Origin: Akkermansiaceae bacterium | Lineage (GTDB): Bacteria; Verrucomicrobiota; Verrucomicrobiia; Verrucomicrobiales; Akkermansiaceae | Reading direction: 5' to 3' | Length of the DNA stretch: 64,000 bases | Assembly: GCA_029866215.1 (NCBI GenBank) | Contig: JARWZU010000001.1 | Location: 1 to 64,000, forward strand | In this document: one piece after another, positions 38,023 to 46,771 of the stretch | Layout of the letters: each line of letters begins with the position of its first letter | How positions within the stretch are numbered: the stretch's first letter is position 1 | Position numbers and translations under genes: made by a program | Notes under the pieces: model-generated | Told to the model about the DNA's origin: nothing | Databases searched by the model: none | What the model saw: only the letters and a program-made list of their open reading frames with translations

Positions 38023-40665
38023 TTATCGCGGAGGCGACTGGGTGCGGAATCGCTCGTGTTGGCGGCGGATCATTCCGTCGAGAGGCATGAAATTCACGGC
38101 TTGGGTTGACGATTCCAATGCGGCCTTGCGGTTTCTGCGGGCGAACTGGACTTCGGCCATGGTGTCGAGGTAGGCGGGCTGGTTTGGGTTCAGCGTGAGG
38201 GCGATGTCGAGAAATTGTGCCGCCTCATCGAGACGAAGGCGGGCGCGGGATGCGAGCCAAGCGGCGGTGTTGTAGGTATTTTCCGACTTGGGGTAACGGC
38301 GGATGACCGAGGTGATTTGCTCCCATGATTGTTGGAACCATGCGTCGTGTTCCTTGGTGAGGCCCGATTGGCGGAGGGCGGGGAAAAAATAATCGGCAAG
38401 CGATCCGTCGCTCGGCAGCAGGCCGTGGCAATTCTGGAGGATTTCGATCGAGCGGGCGCGGTCGGATTTGAGGTTGGTGAGGGCTCTACCGAGGTCGGCA
38501 TGCAAGCGGACGCGCAGGCTTGTGATCGGCAATGCGCCGACCGAATCGAAGCCGGTCGACTCTAGGGCGATCACCTCGTTGACGGCGGAGGCTTCCTTCC
38601 ATCTGGCATTTTCGAACAGGCTTTCGCTATACGATTGCAGGATGATGGCGAAATCGTCTGAGTCGGGATCGGCTTGGATTGCGGCCTTTTGCCACCAATC
38701 GGCGGCGCGTTTGAAGTCATGGCCGAAGGCGTAGCCATTTGCGATTTGAGCGGCATCTTGCCCGAGGGCGAGGGTGTTCACGAGTGCGTCCAAGTTCGCG
38801 GCCTCGCGGGTGCGACCGGCTTTGCGAAGGCTGGAGGCGGCACCCGCGTAGAGGTAGAGTTGTGGGGCTTGTTTGGATTCTGAGATTCGGGTGATTTGCT
38901 GAATGAAAAAGTCAGATGCCTCCGACCAGCGCTCGGCGGCGGATAGATCAAAGATGTGGGTGGGCCAGTAAATTTTGGATGGGTCGGTGCTGGAGATTTG
39001 CCCCCAGAGTTTCAGGTTGTTGGCGACGTCGCCATTCACGCTGAGGAGGATGGCCAGCTGCTCGAGCAAGGGCTTGCGTTGCTCCTTCGGGGTTTGGGCC
39101 ACCGCCTCCCAGATGCGTGCCAGCCACTTTTCGCGGAGGCGATGAGGGTCGGGCCCCATGCCGGTCAGTGCGAGCATGGCGTCGAGTTTTTCGGTTTGGT
39201 CAGCGTCCGAGGCGATGGTTGCGAGTTCCTTCCAGAGCCCTCGGATCTCGTCGGCGCTGCCGAAGGCGAAGTCGAGTATCTCGTCCCAGCGTGCGGCGTC
39301 ATCAGCGGCCCAAGCGATCGCGATGGATTTCGCGAGTTCGGGAGCACCGAGTGAGGCGCCGTTCACGCGCTCCGTGCCGCCGAAAAGATCGCCGAGGAAT
39401 TCGTTGAAAACTTTTGGCTCGGATGTTGCGAGGGCGAGGAGCGGTTTTTGAAAGGCATCGATGGCGGCTTGGCTGAGGCCTCGGTGTTCCATGAAATTTG
39501 CGAGAGCGATCAACTCGGGGGCTGCGGTTGACACGTCGTGTTCGTCTTCGGCGTCGCCTTTGGCAAGGTGGCCGATGCGTTTCTCCACCCAGCGGTTGAA
39601 GTCTGGGTTTTGGGGGTCGATGCCGAACGCGTTGAGGGCTTCGGGGATGCGTTCGAGTGCTTCAAAATAAGCGAACGCCTCGAGTGCTGATTTTTTCGTG
39701 TAGGCGGCCTCAGCGGGCGCGATGGCGCCGAGGAGGAAGAGCGCGTGGATGGCGTGGTCTGAGTCCGGGCGGCTTTTGGATTGGGCGGGCAGCGTGAGCG
39801 TGGCGAGATCGTCCGGGCGGATCGGTTTGCCCTGCCAGCGAGCGATGGCGAGGTTCGCGTAGGCTTGGCGGACCTCAAGGGCGTTGCTACCGACGGGTTC
39901 TCCCTGCAGCCATGGGATTGGATCGCCAAGCAAGCACGCCATGCTTGCCGCGATTTTGGGCTCGCCAGCGTCCTGGGCGGCGTCTCGGGCGGCCGTGAGG
40001 TTGCCGGATGCCCGGTAGAGCGCGAGCTTCCAAGCGCTGGCGGTTGAGAGTTTCAATTCGGCATTCAGCGATCCTTGGCGATGATGGAAATCTGCGAGCG
40101 TGAGAAGTCCAGCGGCGGTTGCGGGCGCGCTTTCGAGAAGTTTCCGGGCGGCGGATGGGTTGGCGGCGATCAATGCCTCGCGTGCGGCGATCACTGAAAT
40201 GTTGCTCACCGATTGCTCGAGGCGTGCTTGGACTTCGGCGCTCGTTTCTTTGGCGTAAAGGTTGAGGATTTGCGGCCACGCCCGCCGCTTGCGCAGTTGG
40301 TCGAAGATCGTGATTTTGTCGTTGGGGGCGGCTTTTTCGTAGCGCTCGGTGAGGGAGAGAATCGCGGGGTCGGTGTCGGGAGTGAGTGAGAGTTCGATCT
40401 TGCGGATGAGATCGCGGGCGCGGTATGCCTTTTCGGGATCCTCGCCGATGGCACACTTCCGCAAGGCTTGGACCGCAGGCTCGCCGATGGCCCAGAGTTT
40501 TCGGGTCGCTTCTTCGCGGGTTTGAAATGCATCCGCGGAGAGATCGTCGATCAGCGCATCGAGTGATGGCGGCGGCGTAGCCGATGGTTTCGCGGGGGGA
40601 GCTGCCATGGATGCACCGAGGCCAGCGACGAGGCAGACGGTCAGGGCGATCCGTGGAAATTTCAT
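38023..40665 (-). CDS. Large secreted HEAT/TPR-repeat protein
   Basis: A protein of 880 residues from ATG at 40665, which begins a signal peptide (MKFPRIALTVCLVAGLGASMAAP). The first 110 residues after it are HEAT-like (LIDDLSADAFQTREEATRKL, then GEPAVQALRKCA). The rest is a chain of helical pairs, with TPR-like units best seen near the C-terminus (YPKSENTYNTAAWLASRARL, then NPNQPAYLDTMAEVQFARRN). No catalytic motif was found. Such proteins are frequent in the Planctomycetota-Verrucomicrobiota and are usually of unknown function; a periplasmic scaffold is a guess. Confidence 0.75.
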   Translation of the reverse strand: MKFPRIALTVCLVAGLGASMAAPPAKPSATPPPSLDALIDDLSADAFQTREEATRKLWAIGEPAVQALRKCAIGEDPEKAYRARDLIRKIELSLTPDTDPAILSLTERYEKAAPNDKITIFDQLRKRRAWPQILNLYAKETSAEVQARLEQSVSNISVIAAREALIAANPSAARKLLESAPATAAGLLTLADFHHRQGSLNAELKLSTASAWKLALYRASGNLTAARDAAQDAGEPKIAASMACLLGDPIPWLQGEPVGSNALEVRQAYANLAIARWQGKPIRPDDLATLTLPAQSKSRPDSDHAIHALFLLGAIAPAEAAYTKKSALEAFAYFEALERIPEALNAFGIDPQNPDFNRWVEKRIGHLAKGDAEDEHDVSTAAPELIALANFMEHRGLSQAAIDAFQKPLLALATSEPKVFNEFLGDLFGGTERVNGASLGAPELAKSIAIAWAADDAARWDEILDFAFGSADEIRGLWKELATIASDADQTEKLDAMLALTGMGPDPHRLREKWLARIWEAVAQTPKEQRKPLLEQLAILLSVNGDVANNLKLWGQISSTDPSKIYWPTHIFDLSAAERWSEASDFFIQQITRISESKQAPQLYLYAGAASSLRKAGRTREAANLDALVNTLALGQDAAQIANGYAFGHDFKRAADWWQKAAIQADPDSDDFAIILQSYSESLFENARWKEASAVNEVIALESTGFDSVGALPITSLRVRLHADLGRALTNLKSDRARSIEILQNCHGLLPSDGSLADYFFPALRQSGLTKEHDAWFQQSWEQITSVIRRYPKSENTYNTAAWLASRARLRLDEAAQFLDIALTLNPNQPAYLDTMAEVQFARRNRKAALESSTQAVNFMPLDGMIRRQHERFRTQSPPR

Positions 40666-40715
40666 GGGGGTTCGAAAACTTCGGGGTGTGGCCAAGCCGA
40701 CCGGTGTGTTGTTTT

Positions 40716-41117
40716 TTATGCCGCGAAACTTTCGCCGCACGAGCAGGTCACCACGGCATTGGGGTTGCTCACCTTGAAGCCGCCTTGTTGCAGGTCATCC
40801 GAGTAATCGAGTTCGCTGCCACTGACGAACAGCGCGCTTTTGGGGTCGATCACCACATTCACGGAGTTGCTAGAAACGAGGATGTCGCGGTCGCGGGGGC
40901 CGTCGACGAGATCCATCTTGTATTGGAGGCCCGAGCAGCCACCGCCGACCACGGCGATTCGCAGTGCGCCGTCGGGGCGGCCTTGGCGATCCAAGAGCGT
41001 GCGCAAGTGGGTGGATGCGCCTTCCAGCACCTTGACGAGTTTCTCGTTGCCGACTTTGTAATTCACCGTGGTACTCACTGGGATAGAGTGTGCTTGATGG
41101 ATCGTGTCGTCAATCAT
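40716..41117 (-). CDS. A-type iron-sulfur carrier (IscA/ErpA family)
   Basis: A protein of 133 residues from ATG at 41117 (a longer frame would add 14 residues). It carries the three family cysteines: the first in VVGGGCSGLQYKM and the C-terminal pair in VVTCSCGESFAA, two residues apart (CSC). A-type carriers hold a [2Fe-2S] or [4Fe-4S] cluster and hand it to target enzymes. The N-terminus, with about 25 extra residues, is longer than in E. coli ErpA. It is followed in the operon order by pdxH upstream (15 bp gap) and the HEAT/TPR gene downstream. Confidence 0.9.
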   Translation of the reverse strand: MIDDTIHQAHSIPVSTTVNYKVGNEKLVKVLEGASTHLRTLLDRQGRPDGALRIAVVGGGCSGLQYKMDLVDGPRDRDILVSSNSVNVVIDPKSALFVSGSELDYSDDLQQGGFKVSNPNAVVTCSCGESFAA

Positions 41118-41131
41118 TGGCGCAGTTTCGC

Positions 41132-41767
41132 TCAGGGCGAGAGGCGGTCGATTTCCCAAGTCGCTGCGTTGCGGCGGTAGAGGAAGCGGTCATGGAGGCG
41201 GGCGGGGCCACCTTGCCAGAACTCGATCATTTGCGGGACCACCCGGTAGCCGCCCCAGAACGAAGGCAGCGGAATCTCGCCGTGCGCGAACTTTTCGCGG
41301 ATCTCCGCGAGCTTTTGCATGAGAAATTTCCGTGAGGTGATCACCTCGCTTTGATTCGAGACCCATGCGCCGATTTGCGATTCGCGGGGGCGAGAGGCGA
41401 AGTACTTGAGTGATTCCGCCGTGCTGATTTTTTCGACGTTGCCTTGGATGATCACTTGGCGCTCGAGCGTGATCCAAGGGAAGAGCAGGCTGACCTTGGG
41501 GTTTTGCTCCATTTGCTTCGCCTTGCGACTGGCGTAGTTCGTGAAGAAAACAAAGCCGTCGCCATCGAAGTATTTCAGCAAGACCGTCCGCTGGTAGGGC
41601 ATGCCAGATGCATCGATCGTCGCGAGGGTCATCGCGTTGGGCTCATGCAAGCCCAGCTCGGTTGCTTGGGCAAACCACTCGGAAAATTGGGCGACGGGAT
41701 CGGTGAGGAGTTCTTCACGGGTCAATCCTCGGTCGGAGTATTCTTTACGAAATGCGGCAAGATCCAT
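41132..41767 (-). CDS. pdxH: Pyridoxamine 5'-phosphate oxidase
   Basis: A protein of 211 residues with the FMN-binding split-barrel fold. The FMN motifs are AMTLATIDASG-like (ANAMTLATIDASGMPYQRTVLLKY broken across the loop), FVFFTNYASRKAKQM and VSLLFPW. The C-terminal signature is FWGGYRVVPQMIEFWQGG followed by LHDRFLYRR and WEIDRLSP, which is the PdxH end. It oxidises pyridoxine or pyridoxamine 5'-phosphate to PLP, the cofactor of the aminotransferase-fold enzyme at 12203-13672 and others. Family length matches. Confidence 0.95.
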   Translation of the reverse strand: MDLAAFRKEYSDRGLTREELLTDPVAQFSEWFAQATELGLHEPNAMTLATIDASGMPYQRTVLLKYFDGDGFVFFTNYASRKAKQMEQNPKVSLLFPWITLERQVIIQGNVEKISTAESLKYFASRPRESQIGAWVSNQSEVITSRKFLMQKLAEIREKFAHGEIPLPSFWGGYRVVPQMIEFWQGGPARLHDRFLYRRNAATWEIDRLSP

Positions 41768-41852
41768 GGGGAAAATTTAGATGAAGGACGGCGGGGGCGC
41801 AAGGGTGAGTCTGACGGTGCCTGCCATCCTTGGGTCGGAAGAGGTTAGAATG

Positions 41853-42677
41853 TTAGCCGAAACAGCGATGCGTGTTGGCGCGGGTGAGAGCGGCGAGATC
41901 CCGAGGAGACATGCCGAGGATTTCCGCGAGCGCATGGCCGACTGCCGGGAGATTCGCCGGGTGGTGATGATCATCTGGCAGCGGATGGGTGAGGAATTCT
42001 GCGGGGGGCGCCATGTCTGGGGCGTCGGTTTCCAGAAGGATTCGATCGACAGGGAGTTGCCGAAACACCTCGCGTTGCGCGGCCTTGCGTGGGTGGAGGA
42101 AGTGACCGGAGAAGGAAAAGAACGCGCCGAGTGGGATGAGGCGGCGCGCCGTTTCGATCGACCCGCCGAACGAATGCATGAGAAACCGGCGGGGAGGTGG
42201 GGTGCTTGCAAGTGCATCGAATAAAGCGCCCCACGCTCTGAGGCAGTGGATCGTGAGTGGGCGATCCAACTGGTGGGCGAGCTTGAGGTGCTCGGCGAAA
42301 ACAAGTGCTTGGACCGCGAGGGAGGGAGCCGAGACCCATGAGTCGAGGCCACACTCGCCGACGGATGCGCGCGGGTGGGACTCAAGCAGGATCGCGAGTC
42401 GGTGTTGCCAACCGGCGCTTGCGGTGTGGGCGTGCCACGGGTGGATTCCAAACGCGGGCGAGACAAAATCCGGATGGGTGCGTGCCAGGGTTTCCACTTG
42501 GGGCCAATCCGATTCGCGGGTGGCATTCACGACGCAGCGGTCGATGCCCGCCTGTTTCATGGCGGCGATGATGGGGGCTGACTCGCCCAGACATGGGTCT
42601 TGGAGGTGGTTGTGGGCGTCGGTCCATTGTGGCACGGCTCGTGCGGGATCGGGCTGCGACGATGCGTCGGGAGACAT
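41853..42677 (-). CDS. TatD-family metal-dependent hydrolase
   Basis: A protein of 274 residues. The TIM-barrel metal ligands are seen in order: TDAHNHLQDP (His-x-His), GECGLDS (Glu), LTIHCLRAWG (His), FLMHSFGGS (His), and ILLETDAPDMAP (Asp). TatD enzymes are Mg-dependent 3'-5' exonucleases acting on DNA, RNA or D-tyrosyl-tRNA, so the exact substrate here is open. The gene sits between a LolA-like gene and pdxH on the same strand. Confidence 0.9.
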   Translation of the reverse strand: MSPDASSQPDPARAVPQWTDAHNHLQDPCLGESAPIIAAMKQAGIDRCVVNATRESDWPQVETLARTHPDFVSPAFGIHPWHAHTASAGWQHRLAILLESHPRASVGECGLDSWVSAPSLAVQALVFAEHLKLAHQLDRPLTIHCLRAWGALFDALASTPPPRRFLMHSFGGSIETARRLIPLGAFFSFSGHFLHPRKAAQREVFRQLPVDRILLETDAPDMAPPAEFLTHPLPDDHHHPANLPAVGHALAEILGMSPRDLAALTRANTHRCFG

Positions 42678-42698
42678 GGCGAGGCGGTTGCCGGTGTC

Positions 42699-43436
42699 CT
42701 AGCGGATTCCTCGCGGCGCGGTTTTTTTAGGGGCATCGAATGTCACATCGGTGATGGAAATTCGTCGGCCACCGTTCTGGGGGTCGCAGGTGGCCACCTG
42801 CATTTTGCGGAGCGTCCACACATTTTCAGCCACCTTCATCACGTCCTCCACTTCGAATTCCTTGATGAGATCGCCGTGTTGATCGTGGCCGCGGATTCTC
42901 ATGAACGCGCCGAATTTACGATGGACCCAGACGTAAACCACCTCGTAGCGCCCGACCGCGCCGTGGGGTTTATTGATTCGCAATTTGTAGCAAGGTTGGC
43001 CGCCGACCTCCTCGTTGCCCTCCAGTTGGGGATTGGGCCAGTAGAAGAACCGCATGGCGAGATCCTCGTAGGTGAGGTCGGTTTTGGCGATGGGCTCGAT
43101 GATTTTCCCAGCAGGGAAATCGATGGTCTTGCCGTCGATGAGCTCGAAAAGATTGAAGGCGTTGTCGTTCATGCGCATGTGGAAGATCCGCAGCGGGCCA
43201 CGTTTTTCGGTGAATTGGAACTGGATGTCCTTGCCCCGGAGGAAGAGCGTGATGGGGGTGTTGGTGCCGTTTTTCTGGAGGTTGCCGCTGAGGCCGTCTT
43301 CGAGGCGGGTGAGGGTTGCCGAGATGCGAGCCCCCTCAAGGATTTGTTGGGCGCTCGGTTCCTGAGCCTGGGCGTGGGTCAGTGAAATGAGAGCGACCGT
43401 GAGAACGATGGCCGAGCGGATGGACGTTAAATTCAC
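42699..43436 (-). CDS. LolA-like outer-membrane lipoprotein-sorting protein
   Basis: A GTG-initiated protein of 245 residues; starts farther upstream (TTG 43454 or GTG 43451) would displace the signal peptide MNLTSIRSAIVLTVALISLTHAQAQ. The body is a LolA/LolB-like beta sheet: ISATLTRLEDGLSGNLQKN, GKDIQFQFTEKRGPLRIF, then a long LTYEDLAMRFFYWPNPQ segment typical of the TP0789-like sub-family. These proteins bind a lipid or lipoprotein acyl chain in the periplasm. It is transcribed divergently from the hypothetical gene at 43602. Confidence 0.78.
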   Translation of the reverse strand: MNLTSIRSAIVLTVALISLTHAQAQEPSAQQILEGARISATLTRLEDGLSGNLQKNGTNTPITLFLRGKDIQFQFTEKRGPLRIFHMRMNDNAFNLFELIDGKTIDFPAGKIIEPIAKTDLTYEDLAMRFFYWPNPQLEGNEEVGGQPCYKLRINKPHGAVGRYEVVYVWVHRKFGAFMRIRGHDQHGDLIKEFEVEDVMKVAENVWTLRKMQVATCDPQNGGRRISITDVTFDAPKKTAPRGIR

Positions 43437-43601
43437 GCAAGCAGGATGCACCAAAGTGGCGAATCAACAAGCTTTGCGGGAAAATCATCAAAAAAAGCGG
43501 GGGGGCGCGGTGATTTTTTAAAATACGGTTTTTTGGAGCTTGATGAACTGTGGGCGGGTGAATTGGATGAGTCTGACACCACGAATGGTGCAGATTTTCG
43601 C

Positions 43602-44594
43602 ATGAGTCTTCGCAATCAGCTATCCGAAATCCTTCCGGCTCTGCTTCCCGGGAATCCGAGCGATTCGCTGAAGGGCACCGAGTTGATTCGGTTAACGCGG
43701 TTGCAGCTCAATGGAAATTATTCGGACGCATCGTTGCGCTACCATTTCTCCATCATGTCGTGCGATCCGGCCTCGCCGATTGCCAAGGTGGAGAAAGGGC
43801 AGGGGTATTACCGTCGGAGTGCGGCCTTGCCTGCGTTGTCGGGGGCTCAGGAGTTGCTCGCCTTGACCCAAGGTCGGCTCGATGATCTTACCGCGGCGGA
43901 TCATGACATGGTGGATTTGGCCATGCTGCGGATTCGCAAGTTTCGGGCGGTGGTGACCCGCTACTACGAGATCAACGGGCGTTTTCCCTTCGCCTTCCGC
44001 AAGGCCTTCGGCAAAGAGTCGCCGATTAGCAATTTGTGGAAGTACCCGGAACTGGTCTTGGTGGATTGGGAGACAGGGGGGTCTGCGGACGAGGAAATGT
44101 CGCTCGATGAGACCATGCTTGCGTTCAAGCAACGGCTGGGGATTTCGCCATTCAATCTGCACGCCGCAAGGTTGCGGGTGCAGCCATCGTTGCTGACGTA
44201 TCGCGAAGATTTTTTTCAGACTTTGGCGGTTTCCATGTGGGCGCAAGGGGGCGAGTTGATTTATGCGGCACCGATTGAGGACGAGGCGCTTGCGGATAGC
44301 CTCCGGCGCCTGAGTGCCAACTTCGGTGTCGGGGTGACCTCGTTTGGACTGACCACGGAGGCGCTCGACGACCTCCCGCGCCCGGCGCAAATTCTCAACG
44401 CGCATCCCCGCGAGACCGAGGCGATCATGGCGAAGCTTGAGATCAACCGGATCGCCACGCCGAGGCATCGCTCGCAGTTGGACTGGGCGGCGCTCAGTTC
44501 GATGCGCAACGAGTCCGAGGAGGCTGAGAAATTGGTGTCGTGGTTGACGCGGTGCATCGATGGTCGCCGTGCCGAGGCCTACAAAGAGGAGTGA
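43602..44594 (+). CDS. Hypothetical protein with putative winged-helix N-terminus
   Basis: A protein of 330 residues from ATG at 43602; the frame is open for 52 codons upstream, but these overlap the divergent gene's start. The first 90 residues read like a winged helix (GTELIRLTRLQLNGNYSDAS, LRYHFSIMSCDPASPIAKVE, GQGYYRR), suggesting DNA binding. The C-terminal half is an alpha/beta domain (YPELVLVDWE, AARLRVQPSLLTYREDFF, LAVSMWAQGGELIYAAP) that could be nuclease-like, though catalytic residues are not evident. I do not recognise the family. Confidence 0.6.
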   Translation: MSLRNQLSEILPALLPGNPSDSLKGTELIRLTRLQLNGNYSDASLRYHFSIMSCDPASPIAKVEKGQGYYRRSAALPALSGAQELLALTQGRLDDLTAADHDMVDLAMLRIRKFRAVVTRYYEINGRFPFAFRKAFGKESPISNLWKYPELVLVDWETGGSADEEMSLDETMLAFKQRLGISPFNLHAARLRVQPSLLTYREDFFQTLAVSMWAQGGELIYAAPIEDEALADSLRRLSANFGVGVTSFGLTTEALDDLPRPAQILNAHPRETEAIMAKLEINRIATPRHRSQLDWAALSSMRNESEEAEKLVSWLTRCIDGRRAEAYKEE

Positions 44595-44673
44595 CGATCC
44601 CGGCGGGCGGATGGCGGTTTTTTGTGCGTAGCGCGGTCTTGCTGGCGTCCTTCATTTTAGAATACCCTTCTGC

Positions 44674-45519
44674 ATGCCACTACCGCCACGCCGTCCCTCT
44701 CATACGAAACAAGGTCAGAGGACTGGACCTGCCACGGGGAGAAAGGCGCCTCAGAGCAAGGATCGTGGGTGGGACCCGGTCGCGGCTTGGTATGATAAAT
44801 TGGTGGGGGAGGCCGGATCGGATTATCACCAGAACGTCATCTTGCCTGCCACCCTGCGGATGCTTGCGATTCAGGCGGGCGAGGCGGTGATGGATGTGTG
44901 CTGCGGACAAGGGGTGCTGGTGAGGCCTTTGTTGGAGGGGGGCATCGGACGATTCACCGGAGTCGATGCGAGTCGGCGCTTGATTGAATCCGCCAAATCA
45001 CGTCATGGGGTGGATCCACGGGTGGGTTGGGTGGTTGCGGATGCGTGTTTACCGGGGCCTTGGGCGGATGGCTCGTACGATGCGGCCACCTGCATCATGG
45101 CAGTGCATGATGTGCCGGACATCGCCGGCATGTTTTCGAATATTTTCCGAGCACTCAAGCCGGGTGGTCGTGCGGTGATGGTGTTCATGCACCCTTGTTT
45201 CCGGATTCCGCGCAAGACGCACTGGGGCTGGGATGGTGACCAGAAAATCCAATACCGGCGGCTCGATAGCTACGGCACGCCGCTCGAAATCCCGATCACC
45301 ACGCATCCGGGCAAAGGCACGGGTGAGCAGACCCATTTTCATCATCGGCCACTGGCGGATCTTCTCACCACCATCGGCCAGAGCGGGTTGGCGGTCGTCG
45401 CGTGTGACGAGCTCTACAGCCACCGTCGTTCCCAGGGCACCGGTCCGTTTAGCAAGGCCGAGCATTTCGCGGCTGGAGAGTTTCCGATGTTCATCGCCCT
45501 CAAAGCGGTGAAGATTTAG
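44674..45519 (+). CDS. Class I SAM-dependent methyltransferase
   Basis: A protein of 281 residues. The SAM-binding motif is VMDVCCGQGVLVRPLLEGG (about 75-93), followed by FTGVDASRRLIESAK, an acidic motif ADACLPGPW and ALKPGGRAVMVFMHP. A basic, low-complexity N-terminal stretch of 30 residues precedes it, so the ATG at 44674 may not be the only start. The substrate is unknown. Its last 17 codons, stop and 5 more bases are duplicated exactly at 51020-51075 beyond the R-M island, so this gene is the apparent insertion target. Confidence 0.85.
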   Translation: MPLPPRRPSHTKQGQRTGPATGRKAPQSKDRGWDPVAAWYDKLVGEAGSDYHQNVILPATLRMLAIQAGEAVMDVCCGQGVLVRPLLEGGIGRFTGVDASRRLIESAKSRHGVDPRVGWVVADACLPGPWADGSYDAATCIMAVHDVPDIAGMFSNIFRALKPGGRAVMVFMHPCFRIPRKTHWGWDGDQKIQYRRLDSYGTPLEIPITTHPGKGTGEQTHFHHRPLADLLTTIGQSGLAVVACDELYSHRRSQGTGPFSKAEHFAAGEFPMFIALKAVKI

Positions 45520-45524
45520 TGGGA
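45469..45524 (+). repeat. 56-bp direct repeat, left copy (methyltransferase 3' end)
   Basis: Bases 45469-45524 are identical to 51020-51075. They hold the last 16 codons and stop of the methyltransferase (AAGEFPMFIALKAVKI, stop) plus 5 bases. Beyond the repeat the flanks differ, though short similarity (GCGGcGCGGTG) continues. The arrangement is typical of an integration site whose target keeps its reading frame through the left copy. Confidence 0.85.
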
Positions 45525-45580
45525 ATGCCGCGGCGCGGTGAGAGGTCCCAGTTCGGGCAAAATCGGCGGCTTGTTTCCTG

Positions 45581-45700
45581 CCGACCACAGCCGACCACAG
45601 CCGACCACAGCCGACCACAGCCGACCACAGCCGACCACAGCCGACCACAGCCGACCACAGCCGACCACAGCCGACCACAGCCGACCACAGCCGACCACAG
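45581..45700. repeat. Perfect 10-bp tandem repeat, 12 copies
   Basis: CCGACCACAG occurs twelve times without mismatch from 45581 to 45700. The unit is not a multiple of three, so it opens spurious frames in all registers (for example VGCGRLWSAV on the minus strand). Perfection suggests recent slippage. It lies 56 bp inside the left boundary of the R-M island. Confidence 0.95.
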
Positions 45701-45766
45701 CCGTGCGAAATGGGCGGCGGTGCGGTCTAGGAAGCCCTCGGCTCACGTGCCACCGCCCTGGTCACA

Positions 45767-45890
45767 TCACACGACCATCATCGTCGCCACATCGCTCCAG
45801 CCGCTTGGGCCGTTGGCACCGATGGCTCGCACGCAGAAGAAGTAGTCCTTCCCCCGCGTCAGCCCGGTGAAGAGCGTCGTTGGCGATCTT
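45767..45890 (-). pseudogene. Fossil fibronectin type III domain fragment
   Basis: Read on the minus strand about 40 codons give TLFTGLTRGKDYFFCVRAIG, then ANGPSGWSDVATMMVV and a stop at 45767-45769. This is the end of an FN3 domain (the usual tGLtpGtsYyFrVRAig..GpsgwS). No start or longer frame surrounds it, so it looks like a remnant of a larger surface or phage-tail-like protein lost when the island formed. Confidence 0.6.
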
Positions 45891-46318
45891 GAAAATCACC
45901 AGCGTCGGCACCGGTGCGGGGGAAAATTCTAGTCCCGGTTGTGTGGTGAGTGCAGTATGGATCTTCATCGTTTGCGCAAGGACCGGCACATCCTCAATGT
46001 CTTACGCCGATTTCCGAGCCTAGCTCCTGCTCGCATGCTCCAAGCGACAGAGGTATCCACGACAGCACAGCCGCAAACACAGGTATCGGGGGATATCCGG
46101 GGAGAACTCAACATTCCGCAATCGTTAAAGCACTACACGGGCCGGATTTAAACAAATTTGAAGTGATGCTGAAAAAATTTCACCCTCTTAAAAAGCCACA
46201 ACGATGGCCAGCGGATTGCTGAAACGTCTTCCTTGCCGCCTTTCTTTTAGGTCGATAGCGTGTTGCTACATTCGGTAGTTTGCTGGCAAAACGGAACTTA
46301 GCTTAATAGCATTACGAC
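45891..46318. other. Intergenic region, left part of the R-M island
   Basis: About 430 bp with no gene I can support. A frame from ATG at 45957 (MDLHRLRKDRHILNVLRRFP) runs to 46151 but ends without any recognisable motif. The last 100 bp (46220-46318) are AT-richer and end at the ATG of the fusion remnant, so they probably carry the promoter of the downstream genes. Confidence 0.5.
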
Positions 46319-46732
46319 ATGAAAATCGCGGCCACAGGTCACCTCAGAAGTCGTCAAGAGGAACTCGGACAGTTCCTCACCGCGACGCCTGTGGCTGACT
46401 TCATGGCTTCAATGTTCGGACAGCTCACTGATGTTAGCCGCAAAACACCGGCGCATCATTGGGAGCTTCTTGTCAAAGCCATCATCGAAGCCGTGATCAC
46501 AGCTGGCCCGATGGATGAAAAGCACCACAAGGAACTCCAAGACCTATTCGCCGGTTCCAAAGCGCATCTCATCTTCATCAATGCCTTCGAGACCCGCCGC
46601 ACCATGCAGGCCTTCGTTTCGCAAATCTCCCGGGAATCCGAAGTCTGGATCGCCGAAGACCCCGACCACATGATCCACTTCAACAGCCAGCGTTTTCTTG
46701 GGCCTTATCCGGATGTGATGCCTAGACTGTAA
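46319..46732 (+). pseudogene. Fusion remnant: N6-MTase N-terminus joined to BsuBI/PstI endonuclease C-terminus
   Basis: A frame of 137 residues made of two unrelated pieces. Residues 9-37 (LRSRQEELGQFLTATPVADF, then MASMFGQL) match the start of gamma-type N6-adenine methyltransferases (LGQFfTP..vAdfMasm). Residues 50-134 (LLVKAIIEAVITAGPMDEKH, HKELQDLFAGSK, LIFINAF, SEVWIAEDPDHMIHFN, FLGPYPD) match the C-terminal part of BsuBI/PstI-family endonucleases. In PstI-type systems a methyltransferase and an endonuclease are adjacent. An in-frame deletion joining them explains the fusion. It probably lacks both activities, as the SAM motif, NPPY and much of the nuclease are gone. Confidence 0.75.
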
Positions 46733-46771
46733 CCTCCGCCATTCTCCCCATCTCCACTTACTCTAACGCCA

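Noticed and set aside
45581-45700. CRISPR-like array
   Set aside because: The units are adjacent with no spacers, and no cas gene is present.
45500-45746. Several overlapping minus-strand and plus-strand frames across the 10-bp repeat
   Set aside because: A 10-bp tandem array is open in every frame; the peptides (VGCGRLWSAV repeats) are artefacts.
45957-46151. A small plus-strand frame (MDLHRLRKDRHILNVLRRFP...) in the island
   Set aside because: It has no recognisable motif or ribosome-binding site and lies in decayed sequence.
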